Shown here: piece after piece, positions 38,629 to 50,519 of the stretch | Position numbering within the stretch: position 1 is the first letter of the stretch | Layout of the letters: the number at the start of each line of letters is the position of its first letter | Source: Plectrocnemia conspersa | Lineage: Eukaryota > Arthropoda > Insecta > Trichoptera > Polycentropodidae | Length of the DNA: 64,000 nt | NCBI GenBank assembly: GCA_009617715.1 | Contig: VTFK01000177.1 | Coordinates: 1-64,000 of the forward strand | Reading direction: 5' to 3' | The notes under the pieces: model-generated | Seen by the model: only the letters and a program-made list of their open reading frames with translations | Database searches by the model: none | What the model was told of the DNA's origin: nothing | Made by a program: the position numbers and the translations under genes

Positions 38629-41600
38629 GTTTGATTTATCCTGTGCTTTCATTAGAAATAAGTTCTCAATACCAAGTACTAACACTACAGTTTTATGATT
38701 ATTATTTATTTATAGAGCAAATTGCTCTTTATTTTAAAAATTTAGGGTTCCATTTAAAGGGTTGTTTTTAATACAAAAATCTTCTAATATCATTTATGAA
38801 CATTCAATATGTCGTTATAAACAAATTTTAATGATTGTTGTAGTTGGCAAAGTCTTATACATGCATACAATTACGCATATTTTTTTTCTTATTAAATTTC
38901 CAATCTGTTTGATTAAGTTTTAAATCAAACGATTTAAACCAGAGATAGATAATCTGTCATTTTCTTAATAAATAATTGTTTTTTTTTGTATTTTTTTTTA
39001 TAAATTGCTTTAATGAGTATTCATGAAGCACATTGTATTTGTATATATATATTATATGTATAATACATATTAAGTACTGCTTATATATTTAAATTTAATT
39101 AAATGAAAACTTTGAGGAGAGCAATGAAAATATTTTGTAAATTCCATCAAAGTAATAAGCGTGCAACATAGAATGGTTCTGTAGTCGACGTCTTGGCTAC
39201 CACTGCTCCAAAGAATAAAAAGTGTATAATCAAGAGTATCGAGAACATATCTCCAGTTTCCAATCGTGTTTCCAATAGTACCCATAGCTGCTGGCTTATA
39301 TTTTTTCGCTTTTTAGTTTCATATTTTTAGAAAATAATTCCCAATCTAACCGTTGAGATCGTCGATTTATATCAACTTTTCATGTTGCAGAGGTCACGTA
39401 AGACTCTTTGTTTATGTTTCCACCTCTAACTGTTTCGACCCCGAAACCACCCTAAATGTTAAAGACCTCGACTTTAGCACTTGAAACACGTACGCTAGAT
39501 TTTACAAAGAGAGTGTTGTAATAACGATGGGTGGTATTAAAGGATTTGCTTTGGGAGTCGACGGAAAGCTGGTAGTTAATAATGGATAGTCATAGTAACG
39601 AGCACATGACACTGCACACTTTGTGTTACATTCACTAAAAATTCAGTTGTGTTTATAAACCGTTAGTTTAAAATTTGAATAGTTTTGCTTACCGGATAGA
39701 TTTTAAAAATGGTTTCAGGTAAAGCACAAACGTAATTAGAATCTCAGGTTGGCATTAGAACTCTACTAACAGCTTAAATAAGTGCTTTTCCAAGTATACA
39801 CTTAATCGTTACTAAAGGTATTCGTATAACAATGGTAATGGGTAGTATGTATATTTTCTTATATACCGATAGGGACACCAAGAAAAATTAAACGTTTTAG
39901 TTTATATTATTAAATATATTAGTTATTAAAATACTAAGGATTGTACAACTGTTTTTGAAGTGTTTGAGGCAGATAAAATGCTATTTAATTTAATATGTTG
40001 TGTGATAAAAAAATATTCTGATTTCTACTAAAATGTTCTATCAATACAAAAAAATAATTTATTTTGATAAGACATTTAATATTTTTTTATAAAATAATAT
40101 TTTCATTAAAAATATTTTATCTGCTTAGTATATTTGATAAATTATTTGCTTAAATTGAATTGTCCATGGCTGTAAGTTAAAAAACGTGAATTTGAAGATA
40201 AATCTAATGCTCAAACCTTCATCAATCTCCATGAAATAATTGGTTCCGCATTTCAGCACTGTCTGAGACGAGATCTGATTAAACCAACATCGGTTGGTGA
40301 ATCGCGAAATCCGTCACAGCCAACACATGCGGTTTTTCCTAAGCCTCACACCGCTTAACCTCGGTGGTAGGTATCTAATGGCAATTTACGTGACATAGCG
40401 TTAAAATTGTTGAGCACGGCGTTTCGTATCTAGTTAAGTTGACATATGGCTATGACATGACATGGCAGGCCACCAAAACCGTTTCACATTGCGGTCGGCC
40501 TGTGCCAGCGGCTGCCATAAATCAACTCGGCCTTTCCTCGGGCCACTTTCTAACAAAGAGGCGCTACCGAGAGCGAGTCGTAAAACCCTCCGTTATCTTT
40601 AGATGTGCGTACATTTGCAAGGATTACGGATAAATTAGCCGAGGGATTGGGCCATTTGTCTACCGCGAGAAAAATGAAACCAAATCACTAATTCAACCTT
40701 TCGTAGATTAATAGAATTAATGTAAATACGCTCGAGTCCGCCGGACGCATTTGTGAGTCATCCGTAGCGCGTATCGACATTTTTTTATATGGAAGTAAAT
40801 TTGACGCGTCTTTGCCTCTAGATGATAATGTGATAAACAATGTTTCAAAATTATATGAAATGGAATAATCTAGGCCTTGGTACCTATTTTAGGTACCGAC
40901 GATATCTTATGTACATGTTTTTTATGAAAGTCCCGTTTTAAATTAAAATACATACAATATTGTCAATGAATACCGAATTACTTTTTATGACAAATCATTT
41001 ACTGATAATTTTATTGTTCCGATATAGTAAAAAAAAAATAACAAAACATTTTTAACGTCACTGATTTACTAATAGCGATACTAGAATGCCAAAAGGGCGT
41101 TTTGCAAGTAATGTCTTATTTTTTATTTGAATGCTTTTAGAACAGTTAATAGATACCATTTAATGTTAAGTCTCTTGTTAATTTTAAGTCAGAAAAAAGT
41201 AGTAGTTCTAAATAAAAATTTTGTCTCAACTATTCAAAACAAAATATTTGATAGGGCTGTTTTTAGATTACCTAAGATTGGAAAAAAATTAGTACTCCTA
41301 GAATTTTTTGATCATTTAAACAATCTTGATGATTCGGTTTATTGTCGAACTTTATCACTGCTGAATAATATTTAGAAAGCTGTAAAATTTTCAACGTCGT
41401 CATTCTATTTAATATGAATCCGGGGATATTGCGTTTGGTATGTGTACGATTAATATATGCCCTGACTCTAATAGCTTAAATTTGTTTTATTTTATGTAAA
41501 AGTCTTAAACGATTTTAATTGCTAATTAAAATTGTGCACTTAGTACCATTTTCCAACTAATTTTAAGCACTTATTAGTAAATTTAATTATTTTATTTAAT

Positions 41601-41689
41601 AGGTTATAAATTTATTTTTGTAATTGTTTAATATTCAGTAAATTAGTTTATTTTCTCAGCATGTTTTGTATTTTTTACAATGAATGTGT

Positions 41690-41765
41690 ATTACCAGAGA
41701 AATTATATTTTTACTGTCATTTCAGTGAAGTCATATCAAAATTCCGATAGATATACCAAATAAAA
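41690..41765 (-). repeat. Dispersed 'ACTGGTGAAAAT' repeat, inverted fragment
   Basis: On the minus strand TTGATATGACTTCACTGAAA matches GGATATGACTTTACTGAAAC at 42252. The two copies, inverted and ~0.5 kb apart, could be ends of one foldback element. Confidence 0.35.
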
Positions 41766-42244
41766 TAGTAGTTTTAAACATTTAATAATTATGATAAAAT
41801 TATTTATGTTGGAAAAAAATAAAACACGTAATGTGATATGTAGTAACATAAGTAATATATTGATAATAAATAGATATAAAAACTTTACAAGAAAATAAAA
41901 GGCTAAATCATATTATTTTACATAATAATTTATTAATAAAAATAACTAATTATATAATATTAAATGATAATTTTGATGTTCACTATAAATAATTCTCTAG
42001 ATAATATAAAATAATTAGTCTACTTTTAGTTTAAAATTTTATTTTTTATAACCATATTGATTATATTATATATAAAACGTTACTAAGGTTTCAATATATA
42101 TTATCGTATAAAACTATATTATCATATTCATAGTCATCTAACATACATTTCTAGGGTTTGGGAATTTACAAATATTTTAAAATTACTTGAGGTTATTAAT
42201 GAAAATTTAAGTTTCGCAACTGCTTAACTGAGTTTCATTTTAGG

Positions 42245-42345
42245 GAATATTCGGATATGACTTTACTGAAACTGTGAAAATATATTTAAACTCATGAAAA
42301 ATAATCTCACTGAAAAATACACATTCACTGTAATAAATTCCTTTA
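42245..42345 (+). repeat. Dispersed 'ACTGGTGAAAAT' repeat, copy 3
   Basis: Contains GGATATGACTTTACTGAAAC and AAAATACACATTCACTGTAA; both phrases have close matches in the 4057-4340 copy. Confidence 0.45.
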
Positions 42346-42895
42346 TCACTAAAATATTTTCTTTAAAAATTTAGCAAATTAGTTTGCTATTATGTAATAT
42401 AAAAATAATTTTTTTTTTTAATTTTATCTGACATTTAAATGATGTATTTTTAATTTTTTATATAAGTAATTGTAGTTTGATTCACATTTTTTATACAACG
42501 CAACAAGTATGTGTGATTTATTTTTCAATTAACTTGAAGGCCGTAAATAATTGCTGAGTGGGCCGTGTATTAAACAGCTCATTTATACAGCTGTCATGAA
42601 ATAATACTTTTTTGTTCATTTAATAAACCTTATCTGGTAATAAAATATACACAAGTAAAAAATTGCCACATAACTTGTTATACGTATATTTATAAGGTTG
42701 GAATTGTGTAGTCTGTAAGGTCTAGATTATAAACGAAAAGTACACAAGTTCGAGCAAAAACAGCAGACTCAATTTTTTTTTACATAAAAATTTGCTACTA
42801 ATTTTAACCAGCCTCAGTTGCTAAGTGACATCTATTGACTATAAATTATAATATGAATTATTTTTTTAGATTAAAACGATTCTCTGACTTTTAAT

Positions 42896-42983
42896 TGGCT
42901 GGTTGATACTTGAAGGTTATAATTATGTCTAATTTACTAACCCAGTGTGCATGTTTTACCCCATTGTAACGCATTGATTTTAC
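42896..42983 (-). repeat. SINE-like repeat family B, copy 2
   Basis: The minus strand runs CAATGCGTTACAATGGGGTA then GCACACTGGGTTAGTAAATT then AGACATAATT. It aligns along its length with 62701-62782, and its far end (AAGTATCAACCAG) matches the 47513-47564 copy. Confidence 0.55.
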
Positions 42984-43024
42984 AACAAAAGTTAAACAAA
43001 TATATATAATGTAGCGTCTACTTA

Positions 43025-43245
43025 ATAAAGCCCTAGGGTCGCGATCGCGTCCCTTATTCTTGACCGTTGTGGCTAGGACGTCTGGGATTATGAACAATTT
43101 TTGCACAAATCGTCCAGTTTTTAACGAGATTGCAAAATACAGGAATGTTTCCAACGATAGCTATGAGGAGCTTAAAAAAATTATATGGAGTGGTGCTTAT
43201 TTATTTCTGATGTTCGCCATAACTGTTTTTTTTATTATTACTTAA
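43025..43245 (+). pseudogene. LINE C-terminal fragment related to the 12.9-kb element
   Basis: Reads GSRSRPLFLTVVARTSGI then KYRNVSNDSYEELKKIIWSG to a stop. The intact copy at 12836-14170 has SRSRPLLMAVRARTSALADS and FNVSYEDLIRF at the same spacing from its end. It is therefore the last part of a related LINE ORF, with the rest gone. The minus frame 42891-43154 is a shadow. Confidence 0.6.
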
Positions 43246-43574
43246 AATGTTTAATTGTATAATTGGTGTTTATATATAGGCTATTGTAACGGATTAGAGA
43301 TACCTGTCAAGTTGTAATGGTCAAATTTGTAATAAAATAATATTAATAGATATTTTAAATTATAGCTTATTTTTCATCGTAATTAACATATTTAGGTGTA
43401 TATTTTTAAATTTACACTGTAAAATGTCTTCTAACATATTCACATTTTGGGTACATTTAATTTAATTAACGCAAGTGTTTTAAATAAAATTATTATATTA
43501 ATTCGGATTTTCAATGTATTTATTATATAATTTATATATATAAATTTAAGTATTTTTTTTCTGCGTTCAATAAA

Positions 43575-43622
43575 GATTTTTTACTCGACGTTTCGCTGAA
43601 ATTGCTTTCGGCAATCCATGGA
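43575..43622 (+). repeat. Dispersed repeat 'GACGTTTCG', copy 1
   Basis: TTTTTTACTCGACGTTTCGC followed by TTGCTTTCGGCAATCC matches the reverse complement of 54460-54506 (ACTTTACGTTTCGCC, then GTCTTTCGGCATCC). Similar 'ACGTTTCG' phrases are common in dispersed arthropod repeats. Boundaries not determined. Confidence 0.5.
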
Positions 43623-44201
43623 GAATAGTTTTATTTTATTCTTCCGAAAATTTATGAAATTGATGCATTTTTAAATAATATATTTCTAACATCAAAAAAC
43701 ACGGTTTAACCAAAATATATATAGTATGTACTAATAATCTTATCAGCGGTTGTAAATCGCTGTTAAAAATACAATTTTAAAATAAATTTAATAAATCTAA
43801 AAAAATTATTTGTAAATATCATTTTAAAAAAAATATGTTTTATTAGATTTAGTAACAAAATACTACTTTAGCAATATATGAGTAAACTACATTTTATAAT
43901 TTATTTATTCATAATTTAGATCATTACATACAATAGATCTTGAAAAATAAAATGTATTTTTTTGTGTCAAAGTACAATTAAAAAAATACAAATTATACAT
44001 ATTTCCTATAAAATAAAATTAAATAGCGTGTAGTTTTTTTATACATCAAGGTATTTTATTGTTAACTTAATAGCATTATTTACAGAAGGGTTATCAACAA
44101 AAAACTCAACCATAAATTGAAATAAAAAAAATGGTCCATTCTTCCACCGAGTAAAATATAATCTGACAGCGTCTCTAATAAAACTTTTTTTTTTGTTTCA
44201 G

Positions 44202-44235
44202 GTAAGAGCATTCAGATTTTTCTACTTCGTTCTAG
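44202..44235 (+). CDS. Candidate 34-bp microexon or recursive splice point
   Basis: A strong acceptor (long T tract then GTTTCAG, ending 44201) is followed by 34 bases reading VRAFRFFYFVL plus one base in frame with the 38566 exon, then a good donor (CTAG|GTAAGG at 44236). The exon's own first bases are GTAAGAG, so CAG|GTAAG also forms a back-to-back acceptor and donor, the hallmark of a recursive (ratchet) splice site. The segment may be a real microexon, a recursive-splicing exon that is removed, or chance in T-rich DNA. The hydrophobic peptide gives no identity. Confidence 0.28.
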
Positions 44236-45599
44236 GTAAGGCTTTAATATTTATTTGTAGTGCCGGAAAACGTGTTTAAACCGTAAGAAAAACACATTTA
44301 ACCCTTTTCACAATGTCGGTATCGTACACGAGTGCGCGCAACTGTTTTTTTTATGTACTCAAGTGGAAAATGTTGTACAATAACTGTTTTCATGATAGGA
44401 CATATTAGTAAATTATTAAAAAAACATATTCAAGTTCTAAAACATAATCTATTTATTTGAAGCGTAATGATTAACAGAGCTTTCACAGAGCTGTGCGCAT
44501 CTGTCTCTCGTGTGTTAGTTTTCCACGATTCTATTATATAAATTGAAGCTGGTTCAAGTGAGCTGTGCTAAGGTCTAATTAGAAGCTCCTCAGTGTGTAT
44601 AGCAAGTTGTGTTTCACTAATCCGGAAGGCTGCGCTTATTACGGCCCTGTTTACATCGTTAAAGCGCACATGGATTCGCGCTAATGCTGTGCAAACACCA
44701 ACTATTTAAAAAAGCTCTTAAAAGCTCAACACGATTGCGGCGAAAACGACATTCGAAACTGTAGCGTAATCGTCGCAATTATGGTCGTTTCCATACTATT
44801 GTTGGTCGTTGTTGAATAGTTGAAACTTGAGGGCAAAGTTTATGTTAGGATGGTAACGATTATAACTTTGGATCGAAAATTTCTGGGATGCACATGAAGA
44901 CTGTTCGAAATTCTATCGAAAATGCATTTACTAGCTATAATATTAGATGCAACTATGTTACAAGTAGTAATTAGACAATTTTAATTTTAATTACAAATGA
45001 TGTACGGTTAAAAGTATAATATATAGTTAAGCATATGCAAAAAATCAAATTTAACACAGCAAATTTTGTATCTATTATACAATTAGGTGATCCATAAATA
45101 GTGGATTATAAAATTTTCATAGAAAATTTTAATTTTAAAATTTTCGAGAGTTGATAATGGTCGGCAATTCATAAAGTTTCTGTTAATCCTGTAGTATAAA
45201 CACATTTTTGCTGTCAACTATATATTGGGACGGGTGAGCCATGTCACGTGTTTTTACGTTAGGCAAATTCATAAATTATAATTATCACACGTTCACAGAC
45301 AAAAGCAATACAAAATTGGTTCTGAAATATTTCGGTGCCATTTTTTATATCTTACTTTGTTTCATGACAAAATTTAATCTTAACCGTTGATTCTAAAATG
45401 TATATATTATGACGAAAATTAAATCTTTCTTAGCTACAATTTTATAAAACTTACTTTAGTTTCATCTGCGGTAATATCAGATTAATAATCCGTTATTCCA
45501 TGAATATTTTTAAACTTATAAATCTATCAATCATAATAGTTTTGTAAGAAACATGAAATTTATCCGCCATTGTAGTTAATTTTGAATTACTGTTCAATT
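44236..45599. other. Intron or intergenic DNA, no gene seen
   Basis: A GC-richer patch at about 44560-44830 stands out from AT-rich flanks. No further exon in frame with the microexon (phase 1) could be recognised. Confidence 0.35.
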
Positions 45600-46235
45600 T
45601 TAGGAACACTTCTCCCTCTTCTTACATATGTTTTTTATTGCATCTTTTCTTTTTTATAACTTAAATGCAATTCTACATTTATCTATATTTTATAAATAAA
45701 GTTCATAATTATACATAGTTTTTATATATATATAATTTTTTTAGTAAATTTATTTTTATTTAAGACTACTCTCATCTCCCTATTTTGTAATTTTTGCAAC
45801 ACCGATTTATCTAATTTATTGAAAATATTTAATATTGTTGCACAATAATTAAAATAGGGCAATATAATACCATTGTAAATTTTTTTTTTTTTGTATATTT
45901 ACTATACATATTTTTTATTCTGGATAATATAATAATTTTTATTTTAATTGTTTTCAATATTTAATTATAATTAAACTTTTTTTTATTTACAATTACTCCT
46001 AAATATTTTATATTATTATCTAACATATTTTTATAATTAATAAACATACATTTAGTTTTATTTTTATTTAGTTTAATTACATTATTTTTCAACCATATTT
46101 ATATTAAACTTGTCATTATTTAAATTATCTACAACTTCTTCTATATTATCACTTCAGCAATATAATAATGTGTCGTCTGTAAACATATGTATTTTACCCT
46201 TTTTACATTATTAACTATATCATTAATATATAATA
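45600..46235 (-). pseudogene. Heavily decayed LINE reverse transcriptase remnant
   Basis: Read on the minus strand from about 46235 downward: LFILYINDIVNNVK, then MFTDDTLLYC (near 46172-46190, with FTDD at the catalytic site position), WLKNNVIKLNKNKTKCMFIN, DNNIKYLGVIVNKK, and QNREMRVVLNKNK nearer the end. The order RT motif A-B linker, xxDD, thumb (NxxKxK, YLGV), then a C-terminal QNR block is that of a LINE. Many stops and frameshifts show great age. It is a different family from the 1-4056 and 12.9-kb elements, and lacks motif A. Confidence 0.65.
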
Positions 46236-47144
46236 TAAACAGAATGTATATATATAGTATATATGATAAAAAATACATTTTATATGCATAACCCAAGATA
46301 AGTAAATTACAAAGGTACGCCTCTGAGACGCTAATATTTCACAATATAACCTATTTTCTTTTTCTCTTGTTCCTCTTGGTTTTTTCTTGTCTTTATTACA
46401 AAAGCGTATCTCAGGTGACATAATCCACCGCGGAATATGTATAAATTCTCCGATATTCTCACGTCGCATATCGTCCTCTAGAGACTCGGGGATAAAGGCA
46501 CATACTAGAAAAACTTGAAATGAACTCTCATTTAGGACGTTTAATGTAGCAGTATAAAATTTACAGCTAAATATGATTTAAGATTGCATCTCATACCTTA
46601 AAAATGGATGTTTCAATCGGAATATGTTTTACGTATTATTGATATAAATGTCAAATAAAAGCTCAACATCAGTGTAATTAATTGTATACAAATACAAAAA
46701 TATTATTTTAATGTATCAGACAGTTTGATAGTCAACACAAAGCTAACCAAATGGTATGATTTTAAACTATTTAAAAATATCATTCGTTGCAATTTGGCAA
46801 AAAACCCTTTAATTGGCGCAAAATCTGTTTTAAGCCAAACTGAACGAGCGTGGTATTCAGGTCTGAAAATGAACAGGAATTTTGATATATTATATTATAA
46901 TTTATAAAGCAATACTTTGTAGTTCTGATAAATGGATATAGTATATTATTATATTGTTATAATATGTTTTAATTACAGCCGGGTTTTGAAAATTAGGGAA
47001 TATATCCATTAAAAAGTCAGCTTATCAGATTTTCTTATTTGGAAACGATAAGCTCCAGGAATAGATAAATTGTATAATATATTGAATAGGAATTTTTAGT
47101 ATGCCTTAAGTGCTTAACTAAAATAATAAATTCATGCTTATATT
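46236..47144. other. Intergenic AT-rich stretch, no gene seen
   Basis: The minus frame 46215-46469 runs out of the LINE remnant into unrelated sequence and is not supported. Confidence 0.4.
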
Positions 47145-47312
47145 TGGAATATTCCCAATTATCTGGAAAACGGCAATAATTCATCCGATAAAAAATCTGG
47201 CAAAGCAGATATCATACCTATTCACTATCGCCCGATCAGTTTATTGCCGTCGTTAAGCAAATTATTTAAAAAATACATATTATCGCGATTAAAAGAAGCA
47301 CTCATTTATTGA
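47145..47312 (+). mobile_element. Jockey-type LINE fragment, copy 3
   Basis: TTCCCAATTATCTGGAAAAC at 47152 and CACTATCGCCCGATCAGTTT further on match the start of the copy at 1-160, with scattered substitutions. It ends where the SINE-like repeat begins, after an internal deletion relative to copy 2. Confidence 0.75.
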
Positions 47313-47428
47313 GGGTGAAATAGCGTAGTCTGTAGCGTTACAGACTAGTAACTCTGAGGTAACAGGTTCGAGCCACGGCAGCGGCACTCAAATTTTAATA
47401 AATAAAAATGAGCTTTTATTAAAAAAAA
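47313..47428 (+). repeat. tRNA-derived SINE (family C, copy 1)
   Basis: The head contains CAGACTAGTAACTCTG, which resembles a tRNA-Thr(AGT) anticodon stem-loop, and the B-box-like GGTTCGAGCC at the expected distance. The tail ends in a run of A (about 47420-47428). It abuts a truncated LINE copy. A second, more decayed head is at 37109-37187. A functional tRNA is excluded by the poor acceptor and T-stem pairing. Confidence 0.6.
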
Positions 47429-47512
47429 CAGCTCTAGTTAATATAAATTTTATAGCACATAATAATTTATAATTAATAATTTAGATGTCACTGATTTCCA
47501 GACTTTCAGTCT

Positions 47513-47564
47513 GGTGGTTAATACTTACTTGTAATTATTGATTATGTCTGATTGACTTTTTAAC
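47513..47564 (-). repeat. SINE-like repeat family B, copy 3 (partial)
   Basis: Minus strand: AAGTCAATCAGACATAATCA then AAGTAAGTATTAACCACC. It shares AGTCAATCAGACA with 62701-62782 and AAGTATYAACCA with 42896-42983. The tRNA-like head is missing. Confidence 0.5.
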
Positions 47565-49127
47565 AAAAAATGCTTTTACGTCTTCGAAACACATTTGTGA
47601 ATAGAATGTTAATTGGTGGTTAACACTATAACCGAAACTCGTAGAATTCGTTCGTTGAAAAAAATGGACCACCCTTTTTTTTTATTGTGTAATGCTTATC
47701 TTAAAAACAGGCGTGCGTCGCAAATTTTTGTGAATTCTATTATTATTAATTTTATTATTGTGCATTAATTTACTTTTAGATATTTCATTTATATGCAAAT
47801 CCAAACAGAACAAACACCGAAACAAGTCCGATCTTACGTATATCAAATTCTTACCAAACATTATTAGCTATTGTTTTTACATATAATTTGTCTAAATTTT
47901 CAATGTTAGACTCTTCATCATTATTAACATTATAATATTTCCTGTGATCCGGAACGAAACTTCACACAAAATCTCGATCGAGAAAGCTTTCACTACCAAT
48001 GATTGTGGTCGTTACGGCTAAACTTATTAATCAAACCATGTCCTAATTTGAATCTCAAGAGGCAAGAGAGATTAGGTTTAATCGAATATCCTACGAACAA
48101 TACTATCAAACTTTGCCCTAGCACGGTCCTTACAATTTAAAAAAAGTTGATTAATTTATAGTTTCAATTACCAAACTTTGGCTATTCATCCATGCGATTG
48201 AAACGCTACATCCAAGGATTCGATCATAGTAGTATCCGATGACAGATGTGATTAATCGGACACTCTCGCATGATGTATTGCAACAATTCAGTATTTCGCC
48301 AACGATGCGTCACTTTAGCTCGAGCGGGTCAGGGTCGTCGATGCGAGACTTGAAAGGGTTGCGTAGATCGGAAGATGCATCTTATAATGTAATGTGTATG
48401 AATAAAACGGATGCAGTTGGAACTCAGCCAAGGGATGAAAAGTTGCATTGTTTGCTAGCAACCAACAATTTCTCTCCAGAAAATGTTTAACTCTGACTGC
48501 AAACTCTAGCAATATAAACATAAAAGCCACTGCGAAACTGGAAACGCTACCGACTATGTCCTATTCTGAAAGCAGGAATACGAAGTCGTTAATAGAAGCG
48601 TTGGGTTCTTAAGTAAAGCTTAATTAAGCTTAGGCAATACTTATCTATTCTTGCCGTAGTACTTCATCACATAGTCTCCCAAGTCTCGCCGAAGGTCGGT
48701 TTAAACTCTTAAGAATTTTGATTACAGCTTTAGTTGAACTTAATTAAATGGTTTATAAAAAGCAACTGATTAATCTGGTTTCTAAGGTTAAAAGCTCAGT
48801 TGGTGCGTATTTCTTCCAAGTCAAAAGCAAAGTAGTAGTTTCTGTCAGGTTTTAAATGGAGTGATAATTTTAAAATATGAATTTGCTTATCGTAAAAACA
48901 CGTGAAAAGGCTCGCCCGTCCTCAATATATTGTGATTGTAATGCTCATGTTTATTCCGTTTATTGTCACGTACGGTCTGCATTATTCGATAAATGAATTT
49001 ATGACGCATTATACGTTAGTGGTATTATTTTTACGGTAGGTGTGTTAATTTTAATTGAAGCTTTTAGAACTGTTCTGATTTGGATTTGCCGGTGTACACT
49101 GATAGGCTTACTTACACCACTGTAGAC
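47565..49127. other. Intergenic; GC-richer block at about 47950-48620 with open frame
   Basis: 48239-48490 is an 83-codon plus-strand frame (MTDVINRTLSHDVLQQFSIS, then a Ser/Gly tract SSSGSGSS and a charged RDLKGLRRSED). Its composition is not AT-driven, so it could be an exon or a domesticated fragment, but no homolog is recognised and no convincing splice sites flank it. The opposite strand is also open (48315-48530). Confidence 0.25.
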
Positions 49128-49195
49128 CAGTGGTGAGCAACATTTTTTTGCGGGCCACTACATACGCTATACGGACCGCAACTCGCACACAAAAA
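49128..49195 (+). mobile_element. hAT-like terminus
   Basis: CAGTGGTGAGCAACATTTTT then TTGCGGGCC and ACGGACCGCAACTCGC follow the pattern of non-autonomous hAT ends (CAGTGGT..., T tract, GCGGxCC). A weak inverted partner, GTTGCACACTG, lies near 49478. No target duplication was confirmed. Confidence 0.45.
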
Positions 49196-50519
49196 TAAGT
49201 TGTGATTAGGGTTGCCAACACATTGACATTGCCACATTGTCTTAAACTACCAACTTAAAAAAAATCAGTGAATATAAATTTCATAACAACCTGCTTTTAA
49301 AATATAAATCAGTAAATAGTAAACCATCTAAGTATTAAATTAAATTAACTTATTGATTTTAAATATATGATAATATTATCTAGTGCTTTGTATTAAATAC
49401 AAAAGCAAAATCAAAGGTAATAATTATTTAAAAACGCTGCATTTAATTGTATACACCCCAATTAGAATCAAACAGTTGCACACTGATGGCCTTGACACGT
49501 CCATTGTGACGTCACAACCATAGTATAATTCATCAATTCTCGTTCGCTCAGGCATATTATGATGGATCGTCCATTAGTCGCCAAACAGGTGACCCGTAAC
49601 AAAGGTACAAAAAGTGAACGATGACCTGCTGTTACTCAAAAAGGTACATTTTTTCGTTTACAATTTTCAATCCGATCCTTTTGTTTACTTGAGAAAAGCG
49701 ATGAGCATTTTTTGCCTCCAACGCTTCCATGGCTCAAAGGAGCGCCAATTTGTTTTAGAAGAACGAAAAAAAGTACACGCCAAACCCTTGTCGTGAAAAA
49801 TTAAAACGAGACGTACCTTATATATATATATATATATTTTACTCTCATCTGAAACAAAGGAAATTATCATATGACTAGCTAATGATGTAAAGTTATACAA
49901 AAATGTGAATATTTATACTTGTCCTTGTTACACTAACTTGAAAAGTTTATGAATAATAAAAGTTAGACATCTTTACTTATTAAAATATCTAGTAAGAAAA
50001 AATAATATATAATTATAAGTTTAGCTTACTTTAAGATGTTCAGTGTTTTGTTATTTTAATATATATTAATAAAATTTTATTAGCAGTAAAGTTTAAGTGA
50101 CACTGATTTAAGTAGTTATATTTTTTTATAATGTCGCTGATTTTACTAAAACTAAAATAAACACAATTCAAAATTTTTTATTAAACATTTGAAAATAATT
50201 TAAATTATAATTATTTTTTTTTTAGTAAAAAAGATAATTTTTACTACTGTGGGGACAAATTAAAGTCGGCTACTCCGGAGCCACGCGGTTTTCTGGCAAC
50301 ATTAGCAACGTATTATTTGAAACTGTAAATAAATATGTTGAACCATTTGTGATTGATACAAAAATTATAAATTTTAGAGTGTTTTTTTAAGATTTTTTCT
50401 TGGTTTTCAAAAGTAATGATGCTTATTTTAAGCTCAATTCAATTTGATGTTTTCGATAGAATAAGTTTAAAATTAAATGTTAAATCATTATCTCTAATTG
50501 TTTGATATTTTTTTAAGGG
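49196..50519. other. Intergenic AT-rich stretch, no gene seen
   Basis: Short frames (49614-49796 and the minus 49685-49900) overlap on opposite strands and are not supported. Confidence 0.4.

Larger units (their letters stand above)
38629..44201 (+). other. Candidate intron (~5.6 kb) or intergenic DNA
   Basis: If 38566-38628 and 44202-44235 are exons, this is the intron between them. It holds a GC-richer block at about 40240-40800 (candidate enhancer; includes the perfect palindrome GGTACCTATTTTAGGTACC at 40879-40897 just beyond), repeat copies near 41700, 42245, 42896 and 43575, and a LINE fragment at 43025-43245. Frames 40439-40633 and 41127-41375 are not convincing. Confidence 0.35.

Noticed and set aside
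40439..40633. 64-codon frame in the GC-richer intronic block as an exon
   Set aside because: No convincing acceptor and donor in a compatible phase, and no recognisable peptide.
47320..47395. Possible functional tRNA-Thr gene
   Set aside because: The anticodon-loop and B-box phrases are there, but the acceptor and T stems do not pair and an A-rich tail follows, so it is a SINE head.
48364..48376. AGATCGGAAGA resembles the start of a sequencing adapter
   Set aside because: Only 11 bases match and the following bases differ, so this is coincidence rather than adapter contamination.
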